A stretch of 16,845 bases of DNA from DATNNN01 sp035601815. GTDB taxonomy: Bacteria; Pseudomonadota; Alphaproteobacteria; Rhizobiales; Xanthobacteraceae. The stretch covers positions 1 through 16,845 of the forward strand of contig DATNNN010000099.1 of assembly GCA_035601815.1 (NCBI GenBank). The letters run 5' to 3'. The first letter of the stretch is position 1; every line of letters starts with the position of its first letter. Below the pieces are notes generated by a model. It was not told the DNA's origin. It ran no database searches and saw nothing but the letters and a program-made list of their open reading frames with translations. The position numbers and the translations under genes were made by a program. Positions 7,164-14,492 of this stretch are shown here, in pieces.

Positions 7164-8387
7164 ATGATTTTTGACGCAAACGGCTGGCGACTGGCTCGCG
7201 TCCTGCGCGGTCTGGCCGTTTGCGCCGGGCTTGCGCTCACCGCCTGTGCCGGCTCCGGCATCGACCTCGACGTATTCAGCTCCAAGCCGCCGCTGGGCCA
7301 GCCGCTCGCCCCGCCGCCAGCGGAGGAGGGGGCGCCGCCGCCGGCTCCGGGCGGTCCGGTCGTGCGCGTTGGTCTCGTGCTGCCGCTTTCCGCCAAGGGC
7401 AACGCCGGCACCGTCGCGCTCTCCATGCGCAACGCCGCCGAGCTTGCGCTCGCCGAGTTCGGCAACGCGGGCATCCAGCTCATCGTCAAGGACGATGCCG
7501 GCACCGCGCCGGGCGCCCAGGCGGCGGTGCAGGCGGCGATCGGCGAGGGCGCGGTGATCGTGCTCGGCCCCTTGTTCAGTCATACCGTCGCCGCCGCCGG
7601 ACAGACGGCGCGGAGCCGCGGCGTTCCGCTGATTGCGTTTTCCACCGACGCCAATGTGGCTGCGCGCGGAGTTTATCTCTTAAGTTTCCTGCCCGAGTCC
7701 GACGTGGACCGAATGGTCAGCTTCGCCATCTCGCGCGGCAAGCGCTCGTTCGTGGCGGTGCTGCCCGACAGCGCCTACGGCAGCGTGGTCGAGGCGCAAT
7801 TCCAGCAGGTGGTCTCCGCCCGCGGCGGCCGCGTGATCGCGATCGAGAAATACAGTTCCGAGAAGGCGAAGCTCGCCGAGCCCGCGCGCCGCGCCGCCGC
7901 GGCTTCGCGCCAGGCAGATTCGCTCTTCTTCGCCGACGCCGGCGACACCACGCCGAGTCTCGTGCAGGCGCTGGCGGCGAACGGCGTGAAGAACCCGCAG
8001 CCGCAGTTCATGGGCACGGGCCTGTGGGACGATGCCGCGCTGTTCGCAAATCCAGCGCTCGCCGGCGCCTGGTTCGCCGCGCCCGACGCCGCCGGCTATC
8101 GCGCCTTCGCGCAACGCTACCGCGCGCGCTACGGCCGCGATCCGGTGCGCACCGCGAGCCTCGCCTACGACGGCGTGTCGCTCGTCGCCTCGCTGGTGCG
8201 GGCCGGCGGCGGCCGCATCAGCGACGACATGCTCACCAACCCCTCGGGCTTCTCCGGCATCGACGGCGTGTTCCGCTTCCGTCCCGACGGCACCTGCGAG
8301 CGCGGACTCGCGGTGATGGAGATCGGCGGCGGCAGCGCGCGCATCATCAGCCCGGCGCCGCGCGCCTTCAGCGCCGCCAACCTCTGA
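7164..8387 (+). CDS. Penicillin-binding-protein-activator-like lipoprotein (periplasmic-binding fold)
   Basis: A 407-residue predicted lipoprotein. The signal peptide has basic residues at R9-R15, a hydrophobic core at 16-27 and a lipobox LTAC with the acylated Cys at 28. A Pro/Ala-rich linker (about 45-66) follows. The rest is a type I periplasmic-binding-protein fold: VRVGLVLPLSAKG (about 68-80), MRNAAELALAEF, KDDAGTAPGAQAA, VIVLGPLFSH, GVPLIAFSTDANVA, a central DSAYGSVVEAQF segment, and a C-terminal TASLAYDGVSL helix. This is the YraM/LpoA-like family that, in gamma-proteobacteria, activates class A penicillin-binding proteins from the outer membrane. Divergence from rsmI-yraN is the expected neighbourhood. 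GAGGA about 7 bp before the ATG serves as ribosome-binding site. The exact partner in alphaproteobacteria is inferred. It converges on hemW with zero bases between stops. Confidence 0.88.
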   Translation: MIFDANGWRLARVLRGLAVCAGLALTACAGSGIDLDVFSSKPPLGQPLAPPPAEEGAPPPAPGGPVVRVGLVLPLSAKGNAGTVALSMRNAAELALAEFGNAGIQLIVKDDAGTAPGAQAAVQAAIGEGAVIVLGPLFSHTVAAAGQTARSRGVPLIAFSTDANVAARGVYLLSFLPESDVDRMVSFAISRGKRSFVAVLPDSAYGSVVEAQFQQVVSARGGRVIAIEKYSSEKAKLAEPARRAAAASRQADSLFFADAGDTTPSLVQALAANGVKNPQPQFMGTGLWDDAALFANPALAGAWFAAPDAAGYRAFAQRYRARYGRDPVRTASLAYDGVSLVASLVRAGGGRISDDMLTNPSGFSGIDGVFRFRPDGTCERGLAVMEIGGGSARIISPAPRAFSAANL

Positions 8388-9611
8388 TCAGGCGGCGAGA
8401 TCGGCGACGACGGCGTCGAGCAGCGGGAAGCCCGCGGCGGTGACGCGCAGGTTTCCCTCGCGCACCTCGATCAACCCCTCCGCCACGAGCGCCGAGACGC
8501 GCTCCGGGTCGAAGGCGCGGCCGCTCAAGGTTTCGTAGCGCGCCGTATCGATGCCTTCGCGGAGCCGCAGCCCCATCAGCAACAGCTCGTCCGCCTGCTC
8601 GCCGCTGGTGAGCGCTTCGTCGGTGATGACGCTGTGGCCGCGCGCTTCCACCGCCGCGAGCCAGCGTTCCGGACTGCGCTCGGTAGCGGTGGCGCGCCGC
8701 GCTCCGTCGGCGCCGATGCGGCCGTGGGCGCCGGGCCCGACGCCGGCATATTCCTGGTAGCGCCAGTAAACCAAGTTGTGGCGGCACTCTGCGCCGAGCC
8801 GCGCGTGGTTGGAAATCTCGTAGGCGGGAAGCCCCGCGCGGTCGCAGGCTTCCTGCGTCACGTCCCACAGCGCGCGGCCCGCTTCCGCGTCCGGCACCAC
8901 GAGCTTGCCGGCGCGGTGGAGCGCCGCGAACGCCGTGTCGGCCTCGATGGTCAGCTGATAGAGCGACAGGTGCTCGGTGCCGATGTCGAGCGCCCGCGCC
9001 AGCTCCGCCTGCCAGGCGGCGGGCGTCTGCTCCGGCCGGGCGTACATGAGGTCGATGGAAACCCGCGGAAACGCTGCCTGCGCGATCTTCACCGCGGCCA
9101 GCGCCTCGTTGGCGGTGTGCAGCCGGCCGAGGAACTTCAGCGCCGCGTCGTCGAGCGATTGCACGCCGAGCGACACCCGGGTGACGCCGGCGGCGCGATA
9201 GCCGCGGAAGTTCTCCGCCTCGACGCTCGTGGGATTGGCCTCGAGCGTGATCTCGGCGTCGCCCGCGATCGGCCAGCGCTGGGCAACGGCGGCGAGGATC
9301 GCGTCCACCGTCTTCGGCTGCATCAGCGACGGCGTGCCGCCGCCGAAGAAGATGGTGTCCACCGTGCGCGCACCGATCTCGTTTGCGACATGGCCGAGCT
9401 CGCGCTCGATCGCGCGCACGAAGCGCGTCTCGTCCGGCTTGTCGCGGCGCACGTGGCTGTTGAAGTCGCAGTACGGGCACTTCGACAGGCAGAACGGCCA
9501 GTGCACGTAGACCCCGAAGGCGGGATCGTGCGGCGCGCGCGCGGGCGCTGCCGGTTTCGCGAGCGTCTCAAGCAAGGCACGCCACCGCGAGCTTGCGAAA
9601 CGCGCGGGCAC
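8388..9611 (-). CDS. hemW: HemW, radical-SAM heme chaperone (formerly HemN-like)
   Basis: Up to 407 residues. The radical-SAM cluster motif is C41-x3-C45-x2-C48 (FCLSKCPYCDF). Position 50 is Phe rather than the fourth Cys of true coproporphyrinogen dehydrogenase HemN, which supports HemW, a heme-binding protein thought to deliver heme to respiratory enzymes. GGGTPSL (90-96), the SLGVQSLDD segment, IDLMYARPEQT, and the C-terminal HemN-type domain are present. The start is uncertain. A GTG at 9611 overlaps the end of rdgB by 44 bp; a TTG at 9575 nearer the rdgB stop is an alternative. The first 30 residues are unconserved and both give the complete catalytic core starting near FGVYVHWPF. Confidence 0.94.
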   Translation of the reverse strand: MPARFASSRWRALLETLAKPAAPARAPHDPAFGVYVHWPFCLSKCPYCDFNSHVRRDKPDETRFVRAIERELGHVANEIGARTVDTIFFGGGTPSLMQPKTVDAILAAVAQRWPIAGDAEITLEANPTSVEAENFRGYRAAGVTRVSLGVQSLDDAALKFLGRLHTANEALAAVKIAQAAFPRVSIDLMYARPEQTPAAWQAELARALDIGTEHLSLYQLTIEADTAFAALHRAGKLVVPDAEAGRALWDVTQEACDRAGLPAYEISNHARLGAECRHNLVYWRYQEYAGVGPGAHGRIGADGARRATATERSPERWLAAVEARGHSVITDEALTSGEQADELLLMGLRLREGIDTARYETLSGRAFDPERVSALVAEGLIEVREGNLRVTAAGFPLLDAVVADLAA

Positions 9612-10197
9612 GGTGCGACAAGCCCTGCCCCCGGGGCGGCAGCCCGTGTTTTTCCTCTGCGCTCATCTCGCCGAACGTGCGCGTGAATCCGTCGGGAAGG
9701 AAGATGGGATCATAACCGAATCCCTCGCTGCCGCGCGGCGCGTCGGCGATCGTGCCGTCGACGCGGCCCTCGAACTCCTCCATATGGCCGTCGGGCCAAG
9801 CGAGGCAAAGGGCGGCGACGAAGGCGGCGCGCCGCCTGGCCGGATCGGTGGCGCCCTGGCCCTTGAGCTTCTCGCCGATCACGCGCATGGCGCGGCCGAA
9901 ATTCCTGTCCGGACCCGCCCAGCGCGCGGAATGAATGCCCGGCGCGCCGCCGAGTGCCTCCACCACCAGCCCGGAATCGTCGGCGAACGCCGGGAGCTTC
10001 GCTGCGCGGGCCGCGGCCACCGCCTTGATGCGCGCGTTCTCGGCGAAGCTCGAACCGGTCTCCTCGGGCTCGACGAGGCCGAGCTCGCTCGCCGCCACCG
10101 CCTCCACGCCATGCGGCAAAAGTAGCTCGCGCATCTCCTTCAGCTTTCCCGGATTGTGGGTCGCGATCACCACGCGGCCCGCGAGCTTGCGCGCCAT
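9568..10197 (-). CDS. rdgB: RdgB, dITP/XTP pyrophosphatase (non-canonical purine NTPase)
   Basis: A 209-residue Ham1/RdgB protein. It hydrolyses dITP, ITP and XTP to monophosphates plus PPi, keeping deaminated purines out of nucleic acids. Motifs: VIATHNPGKLKE (10-21, phosphate/nucleotide binding), FAENARIKA, ADDSGLVVEALGGAPG (about 72-87, catalytic Asp), SARWAG, SEGFGYDPIF (about 157-166), and C-terminal SHRARAFRKL. The ATG at 10197 is two bases past the rph stop, so rph-rdgB-hemW is one tight run. The short insert between EEKHG and LSHRARA is common in alphaproteobacterial members. Confidence 0.96.
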   Translation of the reverse strand: MARKLAGRVVIATHNPGKLKEMRELLLPHGVEAVAASELGLVEPEETGSSFAENARIKAVAAARAAKLPAFADDSGLVVEALGGAPGIHSARWAGPDRNFGRAMRVIGEKLKGQGATDPARRRAAFVAALCLAWPDGHMEEFEGRVDGTIADAPRGSEGFGYDPIFLPDGFTRTFGEMSAEEKHGLPPRGQGLSHRARAFRKLAVACLA

Positions 10198-10199
10198 CG

Positions 10200-10913
10200 C
10201 TACGCGGCCGCCTGCTTCTGCAGCTCGATGAGCTTGGTCACGCCACCACGCGCGAGCGCGATCAAACGCGTTAGCTCCGCGTCGGAAAACGGCGTCTTCT
10301 CCGCCGTGCCCTGGATCTCGACGATGCCGCCCTTGCCGGTCATGACGAAATTCATGTCGGTCTCCGCTTCGGAATCCTCCGCGTAATCGAGGTCGAGCAC
10401 TGCTTCGCCCTGGTGGATGCCGCAGGAGATCGCCGCCACCTGGTCGATGAGCGGCTCGCGCTTGACCATGGAGCGCTTCTTCATCCAGGCGATGCAGTCA
10501 TGCAGCGCGATCCAAGCACCGGTGATCGCCGCGGTGCGCGTGCCGCCGTCGGCTTGCAGTACGTCGCAGTCGACGGTGATCTGCCGCTCGCCGAGCGCGG
10601 TGAGGTCGGTGACCGTGCGCAGCGAGCGGCCGATCAGCCGCTGGATCTCGAGCGTGCGCCCGGAGGGACGGCCCACCGCCGCCTCGCGCCGGGTGCGCTC
10701 GTGGGTGGCGCGCGGCAGCATGCCGTACTCGGCGGTGACCCAGCCGCGGCCCTGGTTCTTCAGCCACGGCGGCAGCCGCTCCTCCAACGTCGCCGTCACC
10801 AGCACGTGAGTGTTGCCGAACTTGACGAGGCAGGAACCCTCCGCGTGGCGCAACAGGCCCCGCTCGAAGCTCACCGCCCGCATCTCGTCGCTGGCCCGAC
10901 CGCTCGGCCGCAT
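10200..10913 (-). CDS. rph: Ribonuclease PH
   Basis: A 237-residue RNase PH, a phosphate-dependent 3'-5' exoribonuclease that trims the 3' ends of tRNA precursors. Motifs: MRPSGRASDEMRAVSFE at the N-terminus, GNTHVLVTATLEERLPPWLK, the phosphate-binding region EIQRLIGRSLRTV, QADGGTRTAAITGAW (about 122-136), and DLDYAEDSEAETDMNFVMT (about 175-193). The ATG at 10913 is preferred over an in-frame start at 10970 because it gives the standard N-terminus and has a good AGGAG about 9 bp upstream. Divergent from hrcA, as is frequent in Rhizobiales. Confidence 0.97.
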   Translation of the reverse strand: MRPSGRASDEMRAVSFERGLLRHAEGSCLVKFGNTHVLVTATLEERLPPWLKNQGRGWVTAEYGMLPRATHERTRREAAVGRPSGRTLEIQRLIGRSLRTVTDLTALGERQITVDCDVLQADGGTRTAAITGAWIALHDCIAWMKKRSMVKREPLIDQVAAISCGIHQGEAVLDLDYAEDSEAETDMNFVMTGKGGIVEIQGTAEKTPFSDAELTRLIALARGGVTKLIELQKQAAA

Positions 10914-10966
10914 GCTCTTTTTCTCCTGTTGAACGAGACCCTTGTACGGGTGCGGTGGCACGAGCG

Positions 10967-10982
10967 GCAAGGCCGGCCTTGC
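10967..10982. promoter_or_regulatory. Perfect 16-bp palindrome in the rph/hrcA divergent intergenic region
   Basis: GCAAGGCC/GGCCTTGC is an uninterrupted 16-bp perfect palindrome lying 54 bp upstream of the rph start and 52 bp upstream of the hrcA TTG. It is near the midpoint of the 120-bp gap where both promoters must lie. It is not a CIRCE element (TTAGCACTC-N9-GAGTGCTAA) and has no following T-run. It could be an operator for a dimeric regulator acting on either gene; chance is not excluded in GC-rich DNA. Confidence 0.4.
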
Positions 10983-11033
10983 TTCAAAAGGCCACGGGCT
11001 GCACTACTTACCGTGGGACCCCAGGAGCACGCC

Positions 11034-12113
11034 TTGTCCGTCGACGTTCGCATCGGATCGGCCGAAGTCAGCCTCGCGCAGCTCGACGAACGTTCGCGCG
11101 AGATCTTCCGCCATATCGTCGACCAGTATCTGGCGACTGGCGAGCCGGTGGGCTCGCGTCATATCTCGCGCCTGTTGCCCATGACGCTGTCGCCGGCGTC
11201 GGTGCGCAACGTCATGACGGACCTGGAGGCGCTCGGCCTCGTCTATGCGCCGCACACCAGCGCCGGCCGCCTGCCCACCGAGCTTGGGCTGCGCTTCTTC
11301 GTCGACGCGCTCTTGGAGATCGGCGACCTCGCCGAGGACGAGCGCCGCGCCATCGAAGCCCAGGTCAAGGCCGCAAGCGGCGGCAATCTCGATTCGGTGC
11401 TGACCGAGGCGTCGGTTCTCCTCTCCGGTTTGTCGCGCGGCGCCGGTGTCGTCACCGCCGCCACCACCAATCCGCGGCTCAAGCACGTGGAGTTCGTGCG
11501 CCTGGAGCCGACGCGGGCTCTCGTCGTGCTTGTCTCGGAGGACGGGCAGGTGGAGAACCGGCTGCTGACGCTTCCGCCGGACGTTCCCACCTCGGCGCTG
11601 GTCGAGGCGACGAATTTTCTCAACGCGCGGGTGCGCGGCAAGACGCTCGGCGAGGTCAAGGCCGAGCTCGAGCAGGCGCTCACGGCGGCGCGCGCCGAGC
11701 TCGACGAGCTCACGCAAAAGATCGTGGCCGGCGGCCTCGCCAGCTGGTCGGGCGGCGACACCGCCGAGCGCAAGCTCATCGTGCGCGGGCATGCCAAGCT
11801 CCTCGAGGACCTCAAGGCCATGGGGGATCTGGAGCGGGTGCGGCTTCTGTTCGACGACCTCGAGACCCGCCGCGAGGTGATCGAGCTCCTGGGCCGCGCC
11901 CAGGGCGCCGAGGGCCTGCGCATCTTCATCGGCTCGGAGAACAAGCTGTTCTCGCTGTCGGGCTCCTCGACCATCATCGCGCCCTATCACGACGGCGCCG
12001 GCCGTGTCATCGGCGTGCTCGGGGTCATCGGCCCGACGCGGCTGAATTACGCCCGCGTCATTCCTATGGTCGACTACACCGCCCGCGTGGTGAGCAAGGT
12101 TCTGTCCGGCTGA
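11034..12113 (+). CDS. hrcA: HrcA, heat-inducible transcription repressor
   Basis: A 359-residue HrcA. In the family it binds the CIRCE operator as a dimer and represses chaperonin genes, with activity maintained by GroEL. The N-terminal winged helix contains LDERSREIFRHIVDQYLATGEPVGSRHI (about 17-44), then SPASVRNVMTDLEALGLV and HTSAGRLPTELGLRFFVD, all highly characteristic. The C-terminal half has the GAF-like/dimerisation region ending IGPTRLNYARVIPMVDYTARVVSKVL. The start is taken as the TTG at 11034: an AGGAG at 11023-11027 lies 6 bp upstream and the length is then normal. The frame is open far upstream, but that extension is antisense to rph and not HrcA-like. Followed 65 bp later by grpE. 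No CIRCE element was found in this window, so its targets here are elsewhere (groESL is typical). Confidence 0.96.
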   Translation: MSVDVRIGSAEVSLAQLDERSREIFRHIVDQYLATGEPVGSRHISRLLPMTLSPASVRNVMTDLEALGLVYAPHTSAGRLPTELGLRFFVDALLEIGDLAEDERRAIEAQVKAASGGNLDSVLTEASVLLSGLSRGAGVVTAATTNPRLKHVEFVRLEPTRALVVLVSEDGQVENRLLTLPPDVPTSALVEATNFLNARVRGKTLGEVKAELEQALTAARAELDELTQKIVAGGLASWSGGDTAERKLIVRGHAKLLEDLKAMGDLERVRLLFDDLETRREVIELLGRAQGAEGLRIFIGSENKLFSLSGSSTIIAPYHDGAGRVIGVLGVIGPTRLNYARVIPMVDYTARVVSKVLSG

Positions 12114-12142
12114 CTTGATTTTCCCACACCGCCACCTGATAT
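12114..12142 (+). promoter_or_regulatory. grpE: Weak candidate heat-shock (sigma-32) promoter for grpE
   Basis: CTTG at 12114-12117, immediately after the hrcA TGA, is followed 17 bp later by CCTGATAT (12135-12142). This resembles the alphaproteobacterial heat-shock consensus CTTG-N17-CYTATNT, but only if one extra base is allowed in the -10. The position, in the 65-bp hrcA-grpE gap about 36 bp before the grpE ATG, is suitable for a second promoter. Clearly weaker than the dnaK element. Confidence 0.3.
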
Positions 12143-12178
12143 GCCTCGCAAGCCCGAGATTCCGGTCCCTTTCATTCC

Positions 12179-12769
12179 ATGAACGACGAAACCAAACGTC
12201 CCGACGAGGCTGCCGAGCCCGAGCCCGCGTCCGCGGAAGCCGCGAACGAGAACGATGCGGCTGCGGCGCTGGAGAAGCAGGTGGCGGAGCTGCGCGACCG
12301 CTATCTGCGCGCCGCCGCCGAGGTGGAGAACGTGCGCAAGCGCGCCGAGCGCGAGGCGGCCGACGCGCGCGCCTATGGCGTTGCCGCCTTCGCCCGCGAG
12401 GTCTTGAACATCGCTGATCATCTGGCCCGCGCGCTCGAGGCGGTCGGCCCCGAAGCCCGCGCATCGGCCGACGGCGCGCTCAAGGCTCTCGTCGAAGGCG
12501 TCGAGCTCACCGAGCGCGAGTTGCTGAAGGCGCTTTCCCAGCACGGCGTGCGCCGCCTCGACCCCAAGGGTGAGAAATTCGACCCCAACTTCCACCAGGC
12601 CATATTCGAGGTGGCGGACGAAAGCGTGCCGCCGGGCACCGTCGCCCAGGTGATCCAGCCCGGCTACGCCATCGGCGAGCGCATTTTGCGGCCGGCTTTG
12701 GTGGCCATTGCCAAGGGCGGGGCCAGGGCCGCGAACGGGAACGACAGCGACAAGCAGCCAGACGCGTAA
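12179..12769 (+). CDS. grpE: GrpE, nucleotide exchange factor for DnaK
   Basis: A 196-residue GrpE, the cytoplasmic homodimer that drives ADP release from DnaK. The first 30 residues are acidic and Ala-rich, followed by the long dimerisation coiled coil (about 30-75) including LRDRYLRAAAEVENVRKRAERE. The C-terminal beta-wing shows EKFDPNFHQAIFEV, PPGTVAQVIQPGYAIGERILRPALVAIAKG, the GrpE signature. The ATG at 12179 gives a normal length, although no strong Shine-Dalgarno precedes it (upstream bases are pyrimidine-rich). Read-through or translation from hrcA may contribute. Confidence 0.97.
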   Translation: MNDETKRPDEAAEPEPASAEAANENDAAAALEKQVAELRDRYLRAAAEVENVRKRAEREAADARAYGVAAFAREVLNIADHLARALEAVGPEARASADGALKALVEGVELTERELLKALSQHGVRRLDPKGEKFDPNFHQAIFEVADESVPPGTVAQVIQPGYAIGERILRPALVAIAKGGARAANGNDSDKQPDA

Positions 12770-12816
12770 TTCTGTCATAGCCCCGGCCTATGTTGGCGGG
12801 AGCGATGGAGGAGATC

Positions 12817-13194
12817 ATGGCCCCGCACGGCAGCTTCTACTGGAATGAGCTGATGACGCGCGATGCGGAGAAGGCCAAGGCCTTCTACGCCAAAACGATC
12901 GGCTGGACCTTCGAGCGGACGCCATTGCCGAACGGCGGCACCTACTGGGTCGCCAAGACGGACGACACGCCGGAAGCCGGCATTTTTCCCATACAGGGCC
13001 CGGAGTTCGAGGGCGCGCCGGAGCAATGGTTTTCCTATATCGCCGTCGACGACGTGGACGCGCGCGTGAAGCAGGCGGAGCAGGCGGGCGCCAAGGTGAT
13101 TCGCCCGCCCTTCGACGCTCCGGGCGTGGGGCGGATCGCGATCCTGCAGGAGCCGGGCGGCGCCCAGATTGGCTGGATGACACCTATCGACTGA
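12817..13194 (+). CDS. VOC-family (glyoxalase/bleomycin-resistance-like) protein
   Basis: A 125-residue single vicinal-oxygen-chelate domain with two beta-alpha-beta-beta-beta halves. The first half is GSFYWNELMTRDAEKAKAFYAKTIGW (written here in two parts: GSFYWNELMTRD at 5-16 and AKAFYAKTIGW ending near 30). The second half begins FSYIAVDDVDARVKQAEQAGA and ends AILQEPGGAQIGWM. It resembles the small CFP30B-like branch, for which no substrate is firmly known, so enzyme or binding function is left open. The ATG at 12817 follows GGAGGAG with only 3 bp spacing; in-frame ATGs at 12805 and 12790 are alternatives, and 12805 may be better spaced. Located between grpE and the GT87 gene with no obvious functional tie to either. 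Confidence 0.85.
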   Translation: MAPHGSFYWNELMTRDAEKAKAFYAKTIGWTFERTPLPNGGTYWVAKTDDTPEAGIFPIQGPEFEGAPEQWFSYIAVDDVDARVKQAEQAGAKVIRPPFDAPGVGRIAILQEPGGAQIGWMTPID

Positions 13195-13229
13195 CCGGTT
13201 TGGCACCTTTAGCGCCGCCTTAAGGTTTT

Positions 13230-13246
13230 CCGCGGAACAACCGCGG
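13230..13246. repeat. CCGCGG inverted repeat touching the glycosyltransferase start codon
   Basis: CCGCGG-aacaa-CCGCGG can form a 6-bp G/C stem with a 5-base loop, ending one base before the ATG at 13248. No T-run follows, so it is not a canonical terminator. If transcribed, it would cover the region where a ribosome-binding site is expected, and no clear Shine-Dalgarno is visible there. Confidence 0.4.
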
Positions 13247-13247
13247 G

Positions 13248-14492
13248 ATGCACGGCACGCCGTCGAGCATTTCCCCTTCGTTCTGGCGCCAGACGGGATT
13301 GGTCGCCGCCGCCGCCGGCGCATCGCTCCTTGTCTTGTACTTCGCCACCGTCGTCTGGTCGCCGCCGTTCGCGCGCGACGCCCACGACTACGTGGTCGGC
13401 CGCGATTTCCTCAATTTCTGGATCTACGGCCGCGAGGCGTGGAGCGCGGCGCCGGCCCGCTTCTACAACATCGTTCTCTATAACCGGCACCTCGCCGAGC
13501 TCGTGCCGTGGACCTACGCGACCCAGCAATGGTCGTACCCGCCACATGTTCTTTTCTTCGCGGCGCCCTTTGGGCTTCTGCCTTATGGCATCGCTTACGT
13601 CCTGTGGACCGCGCTCGGTGTGGTCGCGTTCTGGGCCGCCGCGCTCGATCGCGACGACAGCTGGCGGGAGTTCGCGGCGCTGGCGCTGGCGCCGGCTGCG
13701 CTCCTCTGCCTCGTGTCGGGACAGAACGCCTTCTTCACCGCCGCGATCTTGATCGCGATCTACCGCTTCATCGACGCAAGGCCGCTCCTCATCGGCGCGC
13801 TGATCGGCATCCTTACCGTCAAGCCGCAACTTGGATTGCTCTTGCCCTTCATGCTCGTCCTCACCGGCCGCTGGCGCGTCTTTCTCGCCGCCGCGGCGAC
13901 GACGATCGCGTTCGTCGGCGCCAGCATCCTCGTCTTCGGCGTCGACGTTTGGCTCGCCTATCTCGGTCCCGGCGTGCGTCTACAGGAATACGTGCTGCAG
14001 GCGCCGAGCGCGATCATCGTGGCCCTGATGCCGACGGTATTCATGAATGCCCGCATCGCCGGCCTCGGGCCGGAGATCGCCTATGTCATCCAGGCTGTGG
14101 CGGCGCTTGCCGCCGTCGCCGCGGTGATCTGGACGTACGCGCGCAGGCGCGATCCGCTTCTTTCCTACGGCGCGCTGCTCGTCGCCACCCTGGTCGCGAC
14201 GCCGTATCTCATGAGCTACGACCTCGTGGTCATGGGCTGGCTGGTGCTGGCGCTGTGTAAAACCGGTTGCTTGCTGCCGCGCACGCGCGTGCTGCTCGTC
14301 GGCCTCTACTGGCTGCCGTTCATCGCGCTCGCCATGGCCACTCTTAGTGTCCCCGGCTCGGCGCTCATCCCGATCGTTGCCCTCGTCATGCTGCTCATGG
14401 CCTTAAAGGAGCGCGACAAAGCTGCGCAAGAGCCGCGCGCCGCAACGGTGAACGAACAACTACCGTCCATTAACGGGCTCCGTGGTTACTGA
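13248..14492 (+). CDS. GT87 / DUF2029-type polytopic membrane glycosyltransferase
   Basis: A 414-residue integral membrane protein with about 9-10 hydrophobic helices (the first near 17-37, others clustering at 98-133, 143-173, 178-205, 210-235, 278-297, 304-340 and 345-386). Family-like features of the C-type fold GT87 enzymes: an acidic residue in the first extracytoplasmic loop (D53 in GRDFLNFW), SYPPHVLFF (about 96-104), LVSGQNAFF (155-163) and LTVKPQLGLLLP (189-200). These enzymes use polyprenyl-phosphate sugars (for example mannosyl) at the periplasmic face. The actual acceptor cannot be told from the sequence. The start at 13248 has a poor ribosome-binding site and a hairpin just before it, so a later start is possible. 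Its 3' end overlaps a decayed membrane-protein fragment. Confidence 0.84.
   Translation: MHGTPSSISPSFWRQTGLVAAAAGASLLVLYFATVVWSPPFARDAHDYVVGRDFLNFWIYGREAWSAAPARFYNIVLYNRHLAELVPWTYATQQWSYPPHVLFFAAPFGLLPYGIAYVLWTALGVVAFWAAALDRDDSWREFAALALAPAALLCLVSGQNAFFTAAILIAIYRFIDARPLLIGALIGILTVKPQLGLLLPFMLVLTGRWRVFLAAAATTIAFVGASILVFGVDVWLAYLGPGVRLQEYVLQAPSAIIVALMPTVFMNARIAGLGPEIAYVIQAVAALAAVAAVIWTYARRRDPLLSYGALLVATLVATPYLMSYDLVVMGWLVLALCKTGCLLPRTRVLLVGLYWLPFIALAMATLSVPGSALIPIVALVMLLMALKERDKAAQEPRAATVNEQLPSINGLRGY

Noticed and set aside
10978..11010. Possible promoter for hrcA (TTGCTT at 10979 with CACTAC 17 bp downstream, or a CTTG heat-shock -35 with CTACTTA)
   Set aside because: The -10 matches are poor and the heat-shock spacing does not fit, so no element could be assigned with confidence.
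10413..11033. In-frame upstream extension of hrcA to 566 codons
   Set aside because: It is antisense to rph, lacks HrcA similarity, and a good AGGAG-TTG start is available at 11034.
10914..11033. Search for a CIRCE operator upstream of hrcA, and likewise upstream of grpE and dnaK
   Set aside because: No TTAGCACTC-N9-GAGTGCTAA or close match was seen; in this bacterial group CIRCE is usually at groESL, so its absence is not anomalous.
11004..12464. A 486-codon open frame antisense to hrcA and grpE
   Set aside because: It crosses two confidently identified genes on the other strand and has no domain-like content.
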